DNA of 6,482 nucleotides from the NCBI GenBank assembly GCA_031255235.1, contig JAIRSX010000093.1, positions 1-6,482 on the forward strand. Reading direction: 5' to 3'. The notes under the pieces are model-generated. The model did no database searches and had not been told where the DNA came from. It saw only the letters and a program-made list of their open reading frames with translations. The position numbers and the translations under genes are program-made. Every line of letters begins with the position of its first letter. Position 1 is the stretch's first letter. Source of the DNA: Rickettsiales bacterium. GTDB taxonomy: Bacteria > Pseudomonadota > Alphaproteobacteria > Rickettsiales > UBA1997. Shown one piece after another: positions 1-6,482 of the stretch.

Positions 1-209
1 GAAAAAAACATAATCACGAGACCCATAATTATTGCAATAGGTGGAGGAGTCGGTATCATAAGAATAATAGCACATAGCATATTCATAAGAGCGAAACCAC
101 CCTCATTGAGAGAGTTCAATAAATCACCAATCCTAATATCATCAGAAACATTCTCTTCACAAATATTATTCAACAAAGACGTCGTAGATATTCTTTCACT
201 ATCTCCCAT
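1..209 (-). CDS. exoD: ExoD-family membrane protein, N-terminal part (cut by left edge)
   Basis: The reading frame opens at the ATG at 209-207 and stays open for 69 codons to the window edge, so the C-terminal part (roughly two thirds, if of usual ExoD length near 200 residues) is missing. The visible protein has a polar N-terminus (about 25 residues), then IRIGDLLNSLNEGGFALMN, then a hydrophobic segment with a Pro-rich turn (MIPTPPPIAIIMGL). This matches the start of the ExoD family: a 'gdLL..lg.rgf' helix followed by a membrane segment with 'P.pg....lG'. ExoD proteins are inner-membrane proteins linked to exopolysaccharide synthesis and alkali tolerance in rhizobia; the biochemical role is unclear. 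An in-frame TAA lies upstream, and this is the only ATG after it; no clear Shine-Dalgarno precedes it. It starts 108 bases after the secF stop, behind a palindrome that may carry its own control. Family call is by motif recall only. Confidence 0.72.
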   Translation of the reverse strand, partial: MGDSERISTTSLLNNICEENVSDDIRIGDLLNSLNEGGFALMNMLCAIILMIPTPPPIAIIMGLVIMFF

Positions 210-276
210 TGCATAACACAATACAATTATTTTCGAATTTAACAAATTTTATTTTACTGACCAAAACCAACCACAA

Positions 277-300
277 ATATTTTTTGTATACAAAAAATAT
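277..300. promoter_or_regulatory. Perfect 24-base AT palindrome between secF and exoD (possible operator)
   Basis: Two 12-base arms meet without a spacer around a GTATAC centre; the left arm reads ATATTTTTTGTA and the right arm is its exact reverse complement. It begins 17 bases after the secF stop codon and lies 67 bases before the exoD start. Folded as RNA it would give only A-U pairs around the centre and no U-run follows on the minus strand, so it is a poor intrinsic terminator. A dimeric repressor site is the better guess. A minus-strand hexamer TTGATA (311-306) lies 15 bases from TATACA (290-285) inside the palindrome, a possible but short-spaced promoter for exoD that the site would overlap. 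The symmetry is seen directly; the function is inferred. Confidence 0.45.
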
Positions 301-317
301 ATCTTTATCAAATTCTT

Positions 318-1190
318 TCATTTTTTATCTTGTCCATTTATATACAACAACACTGGAGCAGATATAAAAAAAGAAGAATATGTTCCTATAATAATACCAA
401 TAAATACTATTAAACTAAAAAACTTGATGCTGTCTCCACCATAGAAACCCAAAATCAAAAGACTTATTAAAGTTGTCGATGACGTAAGTAAAGTTCGCCT
501 TAAAGTTGTTGTCAAACTCCTGTCAATAATTTCAGTCAAAGACTTATTTTTATATTTCGGTATAAATTCCCTAAGTCTATCATAAATAACAACTGTATCG
601 TTCATAGAATACCCCATAACTGTCAAAATTGCCGCAACAGAAGTAAGATCGAAATCAATTCTAAAAAAAGAATATATACCAAACAATATAAGAATATCAT
701 GTATTAAAGTTATAATAACACCAACGGCAAAATTCCACTCAAACCTAAACCATATATAAAACGATATAGCAACCAAGGATAATATAAAAGCAATTATACC
801 ATTTTTTATAAGTTCTTTACCAACTTGAGGTCCAACAAAATCAATTTTGTTATAGGTGATTTCATCTTTGAAAAAAGTATCCAAAATACTTTTAACTCTG
901 TTAGTATACGATGTATCCTGCTGAGTTTGTGCTATCCTAATTATAAATCCAGACTCCCCATAGCCCTGAACACTGAAATCGCCGATTTTATTTTCTGTCA
1001 AGTTTTCTCTAATATCCTCTATTTTAGCCTTCGCTGTAATATCAAACAAAATACCGCCCGTAAAATCAATACCAAAACTAAGCCCGTTTTTAAACAGAAA
1101 AAAAATAGTTAAAATTACAAAAATAGCAGACAAAACAAACGTCCCCACCTTCAATTTCATAAAATGCAAATAATCATCATCGTAGACCAT
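318..1190 (-). CDS. secF: Protein translocase subunit SecF
   Basis: SecF works with SecD at the inner membrane, using the proton gradient to help proteins through SecYEG after the SecA-driven step. The 290-residue product has the family plan: a first membrane helix (about 15-34), the GIDFTGG motif (40-46) opening the periplasmic P1 domain, then VGPQVGKEL (119-127), and five further helices from about 131 to 283. The signature GYSMNDTVVIYDRLRE is at 193-208 and an RRTLLTSSTT segment at 231-240. Length is normal for a stand-alone SecF. I chose the ATG at 1190; a TTG two codons upstream (1196) is also in frame, and an ATG at 1160 would leave a very short N-terminus. None has a clear Shine-Dalgarno. 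It lies 56 bases after secA on the same strand, so co-transcription is likely. secD is not in the window and is probably elsewhere. Confidence 0.95.
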   Translation of the reverse strand: MVYDDDYLHFMKLKVGTFVLSAIFVILTIFFLFKNGLSFGIDFTGGILFDITAKAKIEDIRENLTENKIGDFSVQGYGESGFIIRIAQTQQDTSYTNRVKSILDTFFKDEITYNKIDFVGPQVGKELIKNGIIAFILSLVAISFYIWFRFEWNFAVGVIITLIHDILILFGIYSFFRIDFDLTSVAAILTVMGYSMNDTVVIYDRLREFIPKYKNKSLTEIIDRSLTTTLRRTLLTSSTTLISLLILGFYGGDSIKFFSLIVFIGIIIGTYSSFFISAPVLLYINGQDKK

Positions 1191-1246
1191 ACACAAACAA
1201 ATTAAATATCTTTTTTAAAAAAACAAATTATCATATTTAGAACATT

Positions 1247-3745
1247 CTACATTTTTTGTGAAGTTATAACAACATAATACAACCGTCTCAATATCTCTTG
1301 GTTCATTTCATACAAAAGAGACTCAAACAACTCAAACGCTTCTTTCTTGTATTCCAATAAAGGATCCTTTTGTGCATAACCCCTATAACCTATACCTTGC
1401 CTCAAAAAGTCAAGATTCCTTAAGTGATCCTTCCAATATTTATCAATACAAAATAAAAAAATTTGTTTTTCAATTTCCCGCATAACTTCAGCTGTATATT
1501 GTCTCTCCTTCTCCTCATAAAGAGATATGGTGTAGTCATTAACATAGTCTAAAATTTCCTGCTTGTTTATATCTGCGCTGAATGCAAAATTTCCTGCGTA
1601 TATTTTCTCTAACTTAATTTTTAAACCACTCAAATCCCAAGTTTCCCTATTGGTTTTGTCAGGCAAAAATCTATCAATATACTCTATATTTTTTTGTTCC
1701 CTTAAATATTTAATTTCCTCATTAATATGATTCGCTTTGATAATATCATTTCTTTGTTCAAAAACAATAAGTCGTTGTTCATTAACAACATCGTCATATC
1801 TTAAAATATTTTTTCTCATCTCGTAGTGGGCATTTTCAACTTTTTTCTGTGCCTTTTCTACGGAACTACTAATCCAAGGATGTATTATCGCCTCGTCTTC
1901 TTCCAGCCCTAACCTACCCATCATGTCACCCAACTTCGTTCCACCAAAAATTCTCAACAAATCATCCTCCATTGACAAGAAAAATTTTGACTGACCCGGA
2001 TCACCTTGTCTCCCACTTCTACCTCTCAACTGATTGTCTATTCTCCTACTCTCATGTCTTTCTGTTCCAAGAATATAAAGACCACCCAATTCTAAAACGA
2101 GTTTCCTATCATTTTCCACATCCAACTTAATTTGTTCTCTTTGGGATTCTCTTTCATTCTCTGGTAACCCATTTATCAAAAAGTCAGCATTACCACCAAG
2201 CATAATATCTGTTCCCCTACCCGCCATATTAGTAGCAATAGTAATTGCACCACTCCGTCCAGCTTGTGCTATAATCTTACCCTCCTTCTCATGTTGTTTA
2301 GCATTTAAAACTTGGTGAGGTATTTTCCTTGCTTTCAAAAGTTTTGAAACTTTTTCTGACTTTTCAACACTAATAGTTCCAACTAACACAGGTTGTTTTC
2401 TAGCATAACATTCTTCAATTTGCTCTACGATTTTTTTATATTTTATATCTTCCGTTTTGTAAATTACATCATGTTCATCTTTCCTGAGAACCGGTCTATT
2501 AGTAGGAATTTCAATTGTTTTCAAACCATAAATAAACTCAAATTCCACCGCTTCAGTCATCGCAGTTCCAGTCATTCCTGATAGTTTTTCATACATTCTG
2601 AAATAATTTTGATAGGTAATACTGGCTAATGTCTGAGACTCACTCTGAATTCTTAAACCTTCTTTTGCTTCCAATGCTTGATGAAGTCCGTCACTAAACC
2701 GTCGACCTTCCATAATTCTACCGGTAAACTCATCAACAATATAAACCTGCCCATCCTTGACTATATAATCGACTTGTTCTTGGAAAAGTTTATTTGCCTT
2801 CAAAGCTTGATTTATGTGGTGATTTACTTCCATATATTTCTGATCAAACATATTATCACTATGAGACACCAACCCAGCATTTTTAAGTTCTTTATCTATC
2901 CAATCAAACCCCTTTTCAGTAAAGGTAACTTGTCTATCCTTCTCATCAACTATACATAAAGCGTCTTTGTTATTATCTTTCTCTTTTTCAGTCGTGGTTT
3001 CAGTTTTTTTTATTTTCTTGATTACACTGTCAATTTTTGTGTAAAGTTTCGGATTATCGTCAGTACTGCCACTTATAATTAAAGGCGTTCGTGCCTCATC
3101 AATCAAAATACTATCAACCTCATCAACAATGGCAAAATTCAACCCTCTTTGAACCATTTGATCCATTGACATTTTCATATTATCTCGCAGATAATCAAAA
3201 CCAAATTCGCTATTTGTTCCGTAGGTAATATCACAAGCATAGGCCATTTTTCTTTCCTTGTCATTCATCTGACTCAAAATACAACCACATGTTAAACCAA
3301 GAAAATTATGAACCTTTGACATCATTTCACTCTGCCATTTAGCAAGGTAATCATTGACAGTTACAACATGGACACCCTTACCCTCAAGCGCATTAAGGTA
3401 TGATGGTAAAGTTGCGGCAAGAGTTTTACCCTCACCTGTTTTCATTTCAGCAATATTTCCATCGTGCAAAACCATGCCAGCAATCAACTGAACGTCAAAA
3501 TGTCTTTGGTTTAAAATTCTTTTTGATGTCTCTCTAACAATGGCAAAAGCATTTGGCAAAATACTATCCAACGTCTCACCTTTACTTAACCTTGTTTTTA
3601 AAATAGAAGTTTGTGCCTTTAAATCAGCGTCACTCATTTTCAGATAAACTTCTTCCAAAGAGTTTATATTCTCAACAACCTTCTTATATTGTTCTAATTG
3701 TCTTCTATTAATTGACTTAAATACCCTTTTAACTAAACCAAACAT
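1247..3745 (-). CDS. secA: Preprotein translocase ATPase SecA
   Basis: SecA is the cytoplasmic motor that binds preproteins and drives them through SecYEG by ATP hydrolysis. The 832-residue product shows: N-terminal FGLVKRVF; Walker A MKTGEGKT (101-108); GTNSEFGFDYLRDNM (176-190); Walker B region VDEVDSILIDEARTP (207-221); preprotein cross-linking domain about 226-370 with VDEFTGRIMEGRR (337-349); second nucleotide-binding fold with TNMAGRGTDIMLGG (505-518) and RGRSGRQGDPG (574-584); scaffold/wing regions; and the helical C-domain motif WKDHLRNLDFLRQGI (771-785) then GYAQKDPLLEYKKE (789-802). It ends about 30 residues later, with no Cys-rich SEC-C zinc motif and no long linker tail. A charged Lys/Glu/Asn stretch lies at about 243-270. 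I chose the ATG at 3745 because MFGLVKRVF matches the usual SecA start; a GTG three codons upstream (3754) is the alternative. Neither has a good Shine-Dalgarno. Confidence 0.97.
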   Translation of the reverse strand: MFGLVKRVFKSINRRQLEQYKKVVENINSLEEVYLKMSDADLKAQTSILKTRLSKGETLDSILPNAFAIVRETSKRILNQRHFDVQLIAGMVLHDGNIAEMKTGEGKTLAATLPSYLNALEGKGVHVVTVNDYLAKWQSEMMSKVHNFLGLTCGCILSQMNDKERKMAYACDITYGTNSEFGFDYLRDNMKMSMDQMVQRGLNFAIVDEVDSILIDEARTPLIISGSTDDNPKLYTKIDSVIKKIKKTETTTEKEKDNNKDALCIVDEKDRQVTFTEKGFDWIDKELKNAGLVSHSDNMFDQKYMEVNHHINQALKANKLFQEQVDYIVKDGQVYIVDEFTGRIMEGRRFSDGLHQALEAKEGLRIQSESQTLASITYQNYFRMYEKLSGMTGTAMTEAVEFEFIYGLKTIEIPTNRPVLRKDEHDVIYKTEDIKYKKIVEQIEECYARKQPVLVGTISVEKSEKVSKLLKARKIPHQVLNAKQHEKEGKIIAQAGRSGAITIATNMAGRGTDIMLGGNADFLINGLPENERESQREQIKLDVENDRKLVLELGGLYILGTERHESRRIDNQLRGRSGRQGDPGQSKFFLSMEDDLLRIFGGTKLGDMMGRLGLEEDEAIIHPWISSSVEKAQKKVENAHYEMRKNILRYDDVVNEQRLIVFEQRNDIIKANHINEEIKYLREQKNIEYIDRFLPDKTNRETWDLSGLKIKLEKIYAGNFAFSADINKQEILDYVNDYTISLYEEKERQYTAEVMREIEKQIFLFCIDKYWKDHLRNLDFLRQGIGYRGYAQKDPLLEYKKEAFELFESLLYEMNQEILRRLYYVVITSQKM

Positions 3746-3754
3746 AATAGGCAC

Positions 3755-3783
3755 ATATTACACCAACTACTTTATAAAGACAA
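3755..3783 (-). promoter_or_regulatory. Weak candidate promoter for secA
   Basis: On the minus strand TTGTCT (3783-3778) and TAATAT (3760-3755) are separated by 17 bases, each matching the sigma-70 consensus at four of six positions. Initiation about seven bases downstream would give an almost leaderless secA message, which would fit the lack of a Shine-Dalgarno before the ATG at 3745. In AT-rich DNA such matches are frequent, so this is only a candidate; read-through from the upstream aminotransferase gene is equally possible. Confidence 0.2.
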
Positions 3784-3813
3784 ATTTTATTATGTTTCTT
3801 ATCAATAAAAACT

Positions 3814-4836
3814 TTAATTTATGTTTGTTAACACTTTTAATAGAAAATCGGTTTCGGATGGTTGCATCATCACAATACGTACAGCATCACACTTATCAGA
3901 ACGTACAACTCCTATGTCGTTTTTATTCAAATATTTAACAAATTCTTCCAATGTTTCAAATGCTTGCGGACGTTTAACAAGAACAGTATGAACATCGGAT
4001 GGAATATAAGCCAACCCCAATTTATCCAACCTATTCACAAACCGTAAGTATTCTGAACGAATCTTATTTACACTCTCCACCAGAAAAAACTGGTCACCCA
4101 ATGCTTCAATAGCAGCCAACAAAGAAAGTTCCGAACATTTGTAAGGTGGATAATCTGAAAGGAGTCTACTCACAACTTCATCTGGAGCCACCATATATCC
4201 AACACGCATACCAGCCAAACCATATGCTTTTGAGAATGTTCTCAACACTATTATATTTCCTTTAGGATCAAAGTATCTCAACATTGACTTAACACCAGTG
4301 GCAAATTCTATGTTTGCCTCATCAACTATCAGATATCCATTAGGAATAGAATCTGCGATCTTAACAATTTCGTCTGTCGATACGTATTTTCCTGTCGGAT
4401 TATTGGGATTGACTATATAGACTAATTTTGTTTTTTCATTGCAATGACTCTCAAGATTATCTATATTGAGTGCTAAATCGAAGGTCATATCACTCCGTTT
4501 AATCACAGGTTTTTTCCTATTAGCAGAGTAAAGAAACTCCTCAAATGTTAATTCAGTCACTACAATTTCATCTCCCTCGTTTATCAACGCATCAACGGTA
4601 ATGTCTATACCCTGAATACTACCGGCACAAATAACCACATTTTCTGGTGGTAAACTATGGAAACTGCTTACTTCCATGATCAACTTATGTTCAGAATGAG
4701 GATAGATGCTTGTATTCCTAATGGCAGAAGCAATTGTCTCCTGTGCTTTAAGTGAACACCCATAGGGATTCCTGGACAAAGAGAAATCGTGACTACAACC
4801 GTTATTATGTATTCCGTAACTTTCTTTATATGACAT
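3814..4836 (-). CDS. HisC/CobD-like PLP-dependent aminotransferase or decarboxylase
   Basis: A 340-residue class I/II aminotransferase of fold type I, related to histidinol-phosphate aminotransferase (HisC) and threonine-phosphate decarboxylase (CobD). Visible landmarks: NPYG near the N-terminus (23-26), YPHSE (45-49), AGSIQGID (71-78, where HisC has a 'GSDE'-type cofactor loop), NPNNPTG (143-149), DEANIEF (172-178), the Schiff-base lysine K203 in SKAYGLAGMRVGY with R211 eight residues on, and VRIVMM with R320 for the substrate acid or phosphate. Two departures stand out: N175 replaces the Tyr or Phe usual in 'DEAY', and QP (325-326) replaces the HisC 'GT' after the final Arg. Specificity is therefore uncertain. 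No other his or cob gene is present. It lies between secA and a CTP-transferase/LicD pair, so making a phospho-amino-alcohol, as proposed for HisC-like enzymes in some capsule loci, is a second option. The ATG at 4836 is chosen because AAAGG precedes it; an upstream TTG (4899) adds an unlikely hydrophobic lead. Confidence 0.85.
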   Translation of the reverse strand: MSYKESYGIHNNGCSHDFSLSRNPYGCSLKAQETIASAIRNTSIYPHSEHKLIMEVSSFHSLPPENVVICAGSIQGIDITVDALINEGDEIVVTELTFEEFLYSANRKKPVIKRSDMTFDLALNIDNLESHCNEKTKLVYIVNPNNPTGKYVSTDEIVKIADSIPNGYLIVDEANIEFATGVKSMLRYFDPKGNIIVLRTFSKAYGLAGMRVGYMVAPDEVVSRLLSDYPPYKCSELSLLAAIEALGDQFFLVESVNKIRSEYLRFVNRLDKLGLAYIPSDVHTVLVKRPQAFETLEEFVKYLNKNDIGVVRSDKCDAVRIVMMQPSETDFLLKVLTNIN

Positions 4837-4840
4837 TTTA

Positions 4841-4845
4841 CCTTT
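4841..4845 (-). promoter_or_regulatory. Ribosome binding site deciding the aminotransferase start
   Basis: The minus strand reads AAAGG four bases before the ATG at 4836. It supports MSYKESYG as the N-terminus rather than the longer frame opening at the TTG at 4899, whose extra 21 residues have no counterpart in the HisC family. Confidence 0.6.
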
Positions 4846-4981
4846 ATCTGAAATAATTAAATACCTTCGTAGTAGAGCAATTAAAAAGAGAAAACACAAA
4901 TTAATTTGACATCACTCGAATTCTAAACCAGAAATCATTTTTGTCTTATCTTGATTTCGTGACCAATTTTGATTCTTAATC

Positions 4982-4999
4982 TTCCGATTCTTTTCGGAA
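4982..4999 (+). terminator. Possible weak terminator hairpin (plus-strand orientation)
   Basis: A six-base-pair stem (TTCCGA/TCGGAA) with loop TTCTTT is followed on the plus strand by AGTTTTT (5000-5006). The stem is short. No plus-strand gene leads into it, so if real it would block antisense transcription into the cytidylyltransferase gene, or may simply be a chance structure. Confidence 0.22.
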
Positions 5000-5028
5000 A
5001 GTTTTTAAAAAAAACGCCCTTTATATCA

Positions 5029-5454
5029 CTATTTTACATCATTTAAACTCTCACTACACTTTTTCCTGATTTCTGTGCTACTTATACCCTTTGTGTAAGA
5101 TAAAAACATAACTTTGCTACCATATTCCCTTAACTGTTCATTTAATTTAACATATTGTTCTGAATTTATATAGTCATCGCCTATAAATAAGATATCAAAT
5201 TTAAAATCTTTGTAAAATTCAATACTATCTCTACTCCCCTTTTTTTTTACTTCATCAACATATTTACAACATTTAATTATTTCAATTCTTTGTTCTACTG
5301 GTATGATTGGATAGTGGTTTTTATACGAATAAACTAACTCATCGGTATTCACACCAACGACTAATTTATCACAATATTCTTTCGCTCTTTTAAATAAATT
5401 TAAATGTCCTACATGGAACATATCAAAAGTTCCACTTGCGAATCCTACTATCAT
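5029..5454 (-). CDS. TagD-like cytidylyltransferase (glycerol-3-phosphate / alcohol-phosphate type)
   Basis: A 141-residue nucleotidyltransferase that joins CMP from CTP to an alcohol phosphate such as glycerol-3-phosphate, phosphocholine or phosphoethanolamine, giving the CDP-linked donor. Family motifs are in order: GTFDMFHVGH (8-17, with the HxGH pair H14 and H17 binding the nucleotide phosphates), the loop up to R56-IEII, FIGDDY (90-95), and the C-terminal TKGISSTEIRKK (121-132), equivalent to the 'TxGISTT' motif. The length is that of single-domain TagD-type enzymes. The start codon overlaps the licD stop (ATGA), with AAAGGAG eight bases upstream, so the two genes are translated as a pair. 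An unbroken A9 run followed by G4 (minus strand, 5248-5236, encoding Val69 to Gly73) is a possible slippage site. The substrate cannot be read from the sequence; the LicD partner points to a phosphodiester substituent on a glycan or lipid. Confidence 0.88.
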   Translation of the reverse strand: MIVGFASGTFDMFHVGHLNLFKRAKEYCDKLVVGVNTDELVYSYKNHYPIIPVEQRIEIIKCCKYVDEVKKKGSRDSIEFYKDFKFDILFIGDDYINSEQYVKLNEQLREYGSKVMFLSYTKGISSTEIRKKCSESLNDVK

Positions 5455-6394
5455 ATATTTAACTCCTTTAAATATTCATTATTTGGCTTTGATAGAAATT
5501 CTTTACAAATTTTCAACCTCTCTGGACTGTCAATTCTCAAATGTACATGTGTGAACATGTCATTTGGATAAACATATATATCACCGTATTTTTTTCTTAA
5601 GATGCTTTCAGTATTATTCGGAATCAAAAAATTATACCCATCCACATTGACATCCCTCAATGGAAACACTTCATTATGTTCCATAACACACATAGGATTA
5701 TGTGGAAAATAAATGCCCTCAAAAATTAAATTACCACTCTTGGATTTGCTATTGTCTATAACAACCTCATTTTGTAATGATATATCTGTATGTGCATTTG
5801 GCCATTTCATTAGTTTTCTTGCTTCATTTAACTTTTGTCTTAACTCATCGTGATCGTTGTTATTATAGTAAAATAATGGGAAAATGTCTATAAATAAGAG
5901 GTCTTTGTATATTATTTTAGAAAGCCCACCAGGATTATTATTGTCGTATATTAATATTTTAAAATCGCTATCTTTTTCAGATATGCTTTGAAAAAGTTTT
6001 ATTGCCTTCAAGCAATCATCATACATTAAACATATATCAATATCATCATCCCATGGTACAAATAGGGAATTATGTCTCACAATACCAATCAAGTTTCCAT
6101 AATTCATAAAGTATGGTATATTATTTTTTCTGAATATCACATCGACTAATGCCATAAGCTTTGTCTCTGCATCCTGTAATATTCTCATGTTACCAATAGC
6201 AGGTGGAACATTCATCACTGGAAACTGAAGTTTTAAGAAATTGAAAATATCACCTATCTTATCCAGTTTATTTAATGTGTGTTTTGATAACAATAAGATT
6301 TCAATAATGCCCCTATTCCTACATCTATTCCTGAAATGATGACGATTTTTCTTCTTAGGTATGATAGAACAACATATATTTAGAAGTAGTTTAT

Positions 6395-6398
<4 letters not shown>
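5451..6398 (-). CDS. licD: LicD-family phosphotransferase
   Basis: LicD proteins move a phospho-alcohol (phosphocholine in Haemophilus and pneumococcus) from its CDP form to a sugar of a surface glycan; the fold is the nucleotidyltransferase type shared with fukutin-related proteins. In this 315-residue product the LicD domain runs from about 80 to 285. It shows NYGNLIGIVRHN (99-110), the metal-binding PWDDDIDI (115-122), a second acidic motif FIDIFPLFYY (169-178), and the closing block EVFPLRD (243-249) to LIPNNTESILRKKYGD (258-273). The first 30 residues (CCSIIPKKKNRHHFRNR) are basic and resemble the N-terminal tag seen on many capsule or LPS enzymes. No signal peptide is evident, so action at the cytoplasmic face is likely. 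AGGAGGG sits five bases before the ATG, and an in-frame TAA upstream closes the frame, so the start is firm. Expression is probably controlled by the hairpin and AG repeat just upstream. Confidence 0.9.
5463..5469 (-). promoter_or_regulatory. Ribosome binding site of the cytidylyltransferase, inside licD
   Basis: AAAGGAG lies eight bases before the ATG at 5454 and within the last codons of licD. With the ATGA overlap of stop and start, it indicates coupled translation of the two genes. Confidence 0.7.

Positions 6399-6482
<84 letters not shown>

Larger units (their letters stand above)
4837..5028. other. Gene-free spacer between the cytidylyltransferase and aminotransferase genes, with a short hairpin
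   Basis: This 192-base stretch holds no credible gene; the minus-strand ATG frames in it end within a few codons. It contains one hairpin, TTCCGA (4982-4987) pairing with TCGGAA (4994-4999) around a six-base loop. On the plus strand the hairpin is followed by AGTTTTT and would resemble an intrinsic terminator, yet there is no plus-strand gene. On the minus strand an eight-T run (5014-5007) comes before the hairpin, the wrong order for a standard terminator. I see no convincing promoter for the aminotransferase, though its own promoter most likely lies here. The spacer separates the surface-glycan pair from the housekeeping genes. Confidence 0.5.

Noticed and set aside
825..1112. Plus-strand open frame of 95 codons opposite secF
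   Set aside because: It lies wholly inside a clear secF coding region, has no recognisable motif or ribosome binding site, and reads as a shadow.
1197..1246. TTTTTTAAAAAA palindrome between secA and secF as a terminator
   Set aside because: The stem is only A-U pairs with no effective loop or following U-run; it is more likely AT-rich spacer.
2393..2959. Two plus-strand open frames (62 and 93 codons) opposite secA
   Set aside because: Both lie within conserved SecA motifs on the other strand and show no family features.
3862..4047. Plus-strand open frame of 61 codons opposite the aminotransferase
   Set aside because: It lies inside the aminotransferase gene and has no motif or start signal.
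4837..4899. N-terminal extension of the aminotransferase with a hydrophobic, signal-like stretch
   Set aside because: It would need a TTG start without a ribosome binding site, while the ATG at 4836 has AAAGG four bases upstream and fits the family start.
4837..5028. tRNA or other structured RNA in the gap
   Set aside because: No cloverleaf or TΨC-type arm could be found; only one six-base-pair hairpin is present.

Overview
The window is AT-rich DNA with every recognisable gene on the minus strand, so transcription runs from position 6482 towards 1. A SecF/SecA pair, an ExoD-family membrane protein, compact spacing and low GC point to an alphaproteobacterium, perhaps a host-associated lineage such as Rickettsiales or Holosporales. 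That placement is inferred from gene content and base composition; no rRNA or phylogenetic marker comparison was possible.

Layout in transcription order (right to left). The right edge (6447-6482) is an uninterrupted AG dinucleotide tract, 18 units up to the edge, so its true length is unknown. It is followed at once by a 12-bp hairpin (6399-6430) that buries the whole Shine-Dalgarno of a LicD-family phosphotransferase gene (5451-6398). One of the three frames leaving the repeat runs through the hairpin and stops at a TGA overlapping the licD ATG; the other two stop early. This looks like a phase-variable, translationally coupled switch. licD overlaps by 4 bases (ATGA) a small TagD-like cytidylyltransferase (5029-5454). 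Together they would activate an alcohol phosphate with CTP and transfer it to a surface glycan or lipid.

A 192-base gap (4837-5028) follows. It holds no gene and one short hairpin. Next comes a HisC/CobD-like fold-type I PLP enzyme (3814-4836), then the export genes secA (1247-3745) and secF (318-1190), and finally the first 69 codons of an ExoD-family membrane protein (1-209), cut by the left edge. A perfect 24-base palindrome lies between secF and exoD.

The licD/cytidylyltransferase pair looks AT-richer than the rest in the 60-base rows I counted, which fits a surface-polysaccharide cassette abutting a housekeeping block. The PLP enzyme could belong to either side: amino-acid metabolism, or supply of a phospho-amino-alcohol to the cytidylyltransferase. 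The most interesting part is the right-hand 90 bases.
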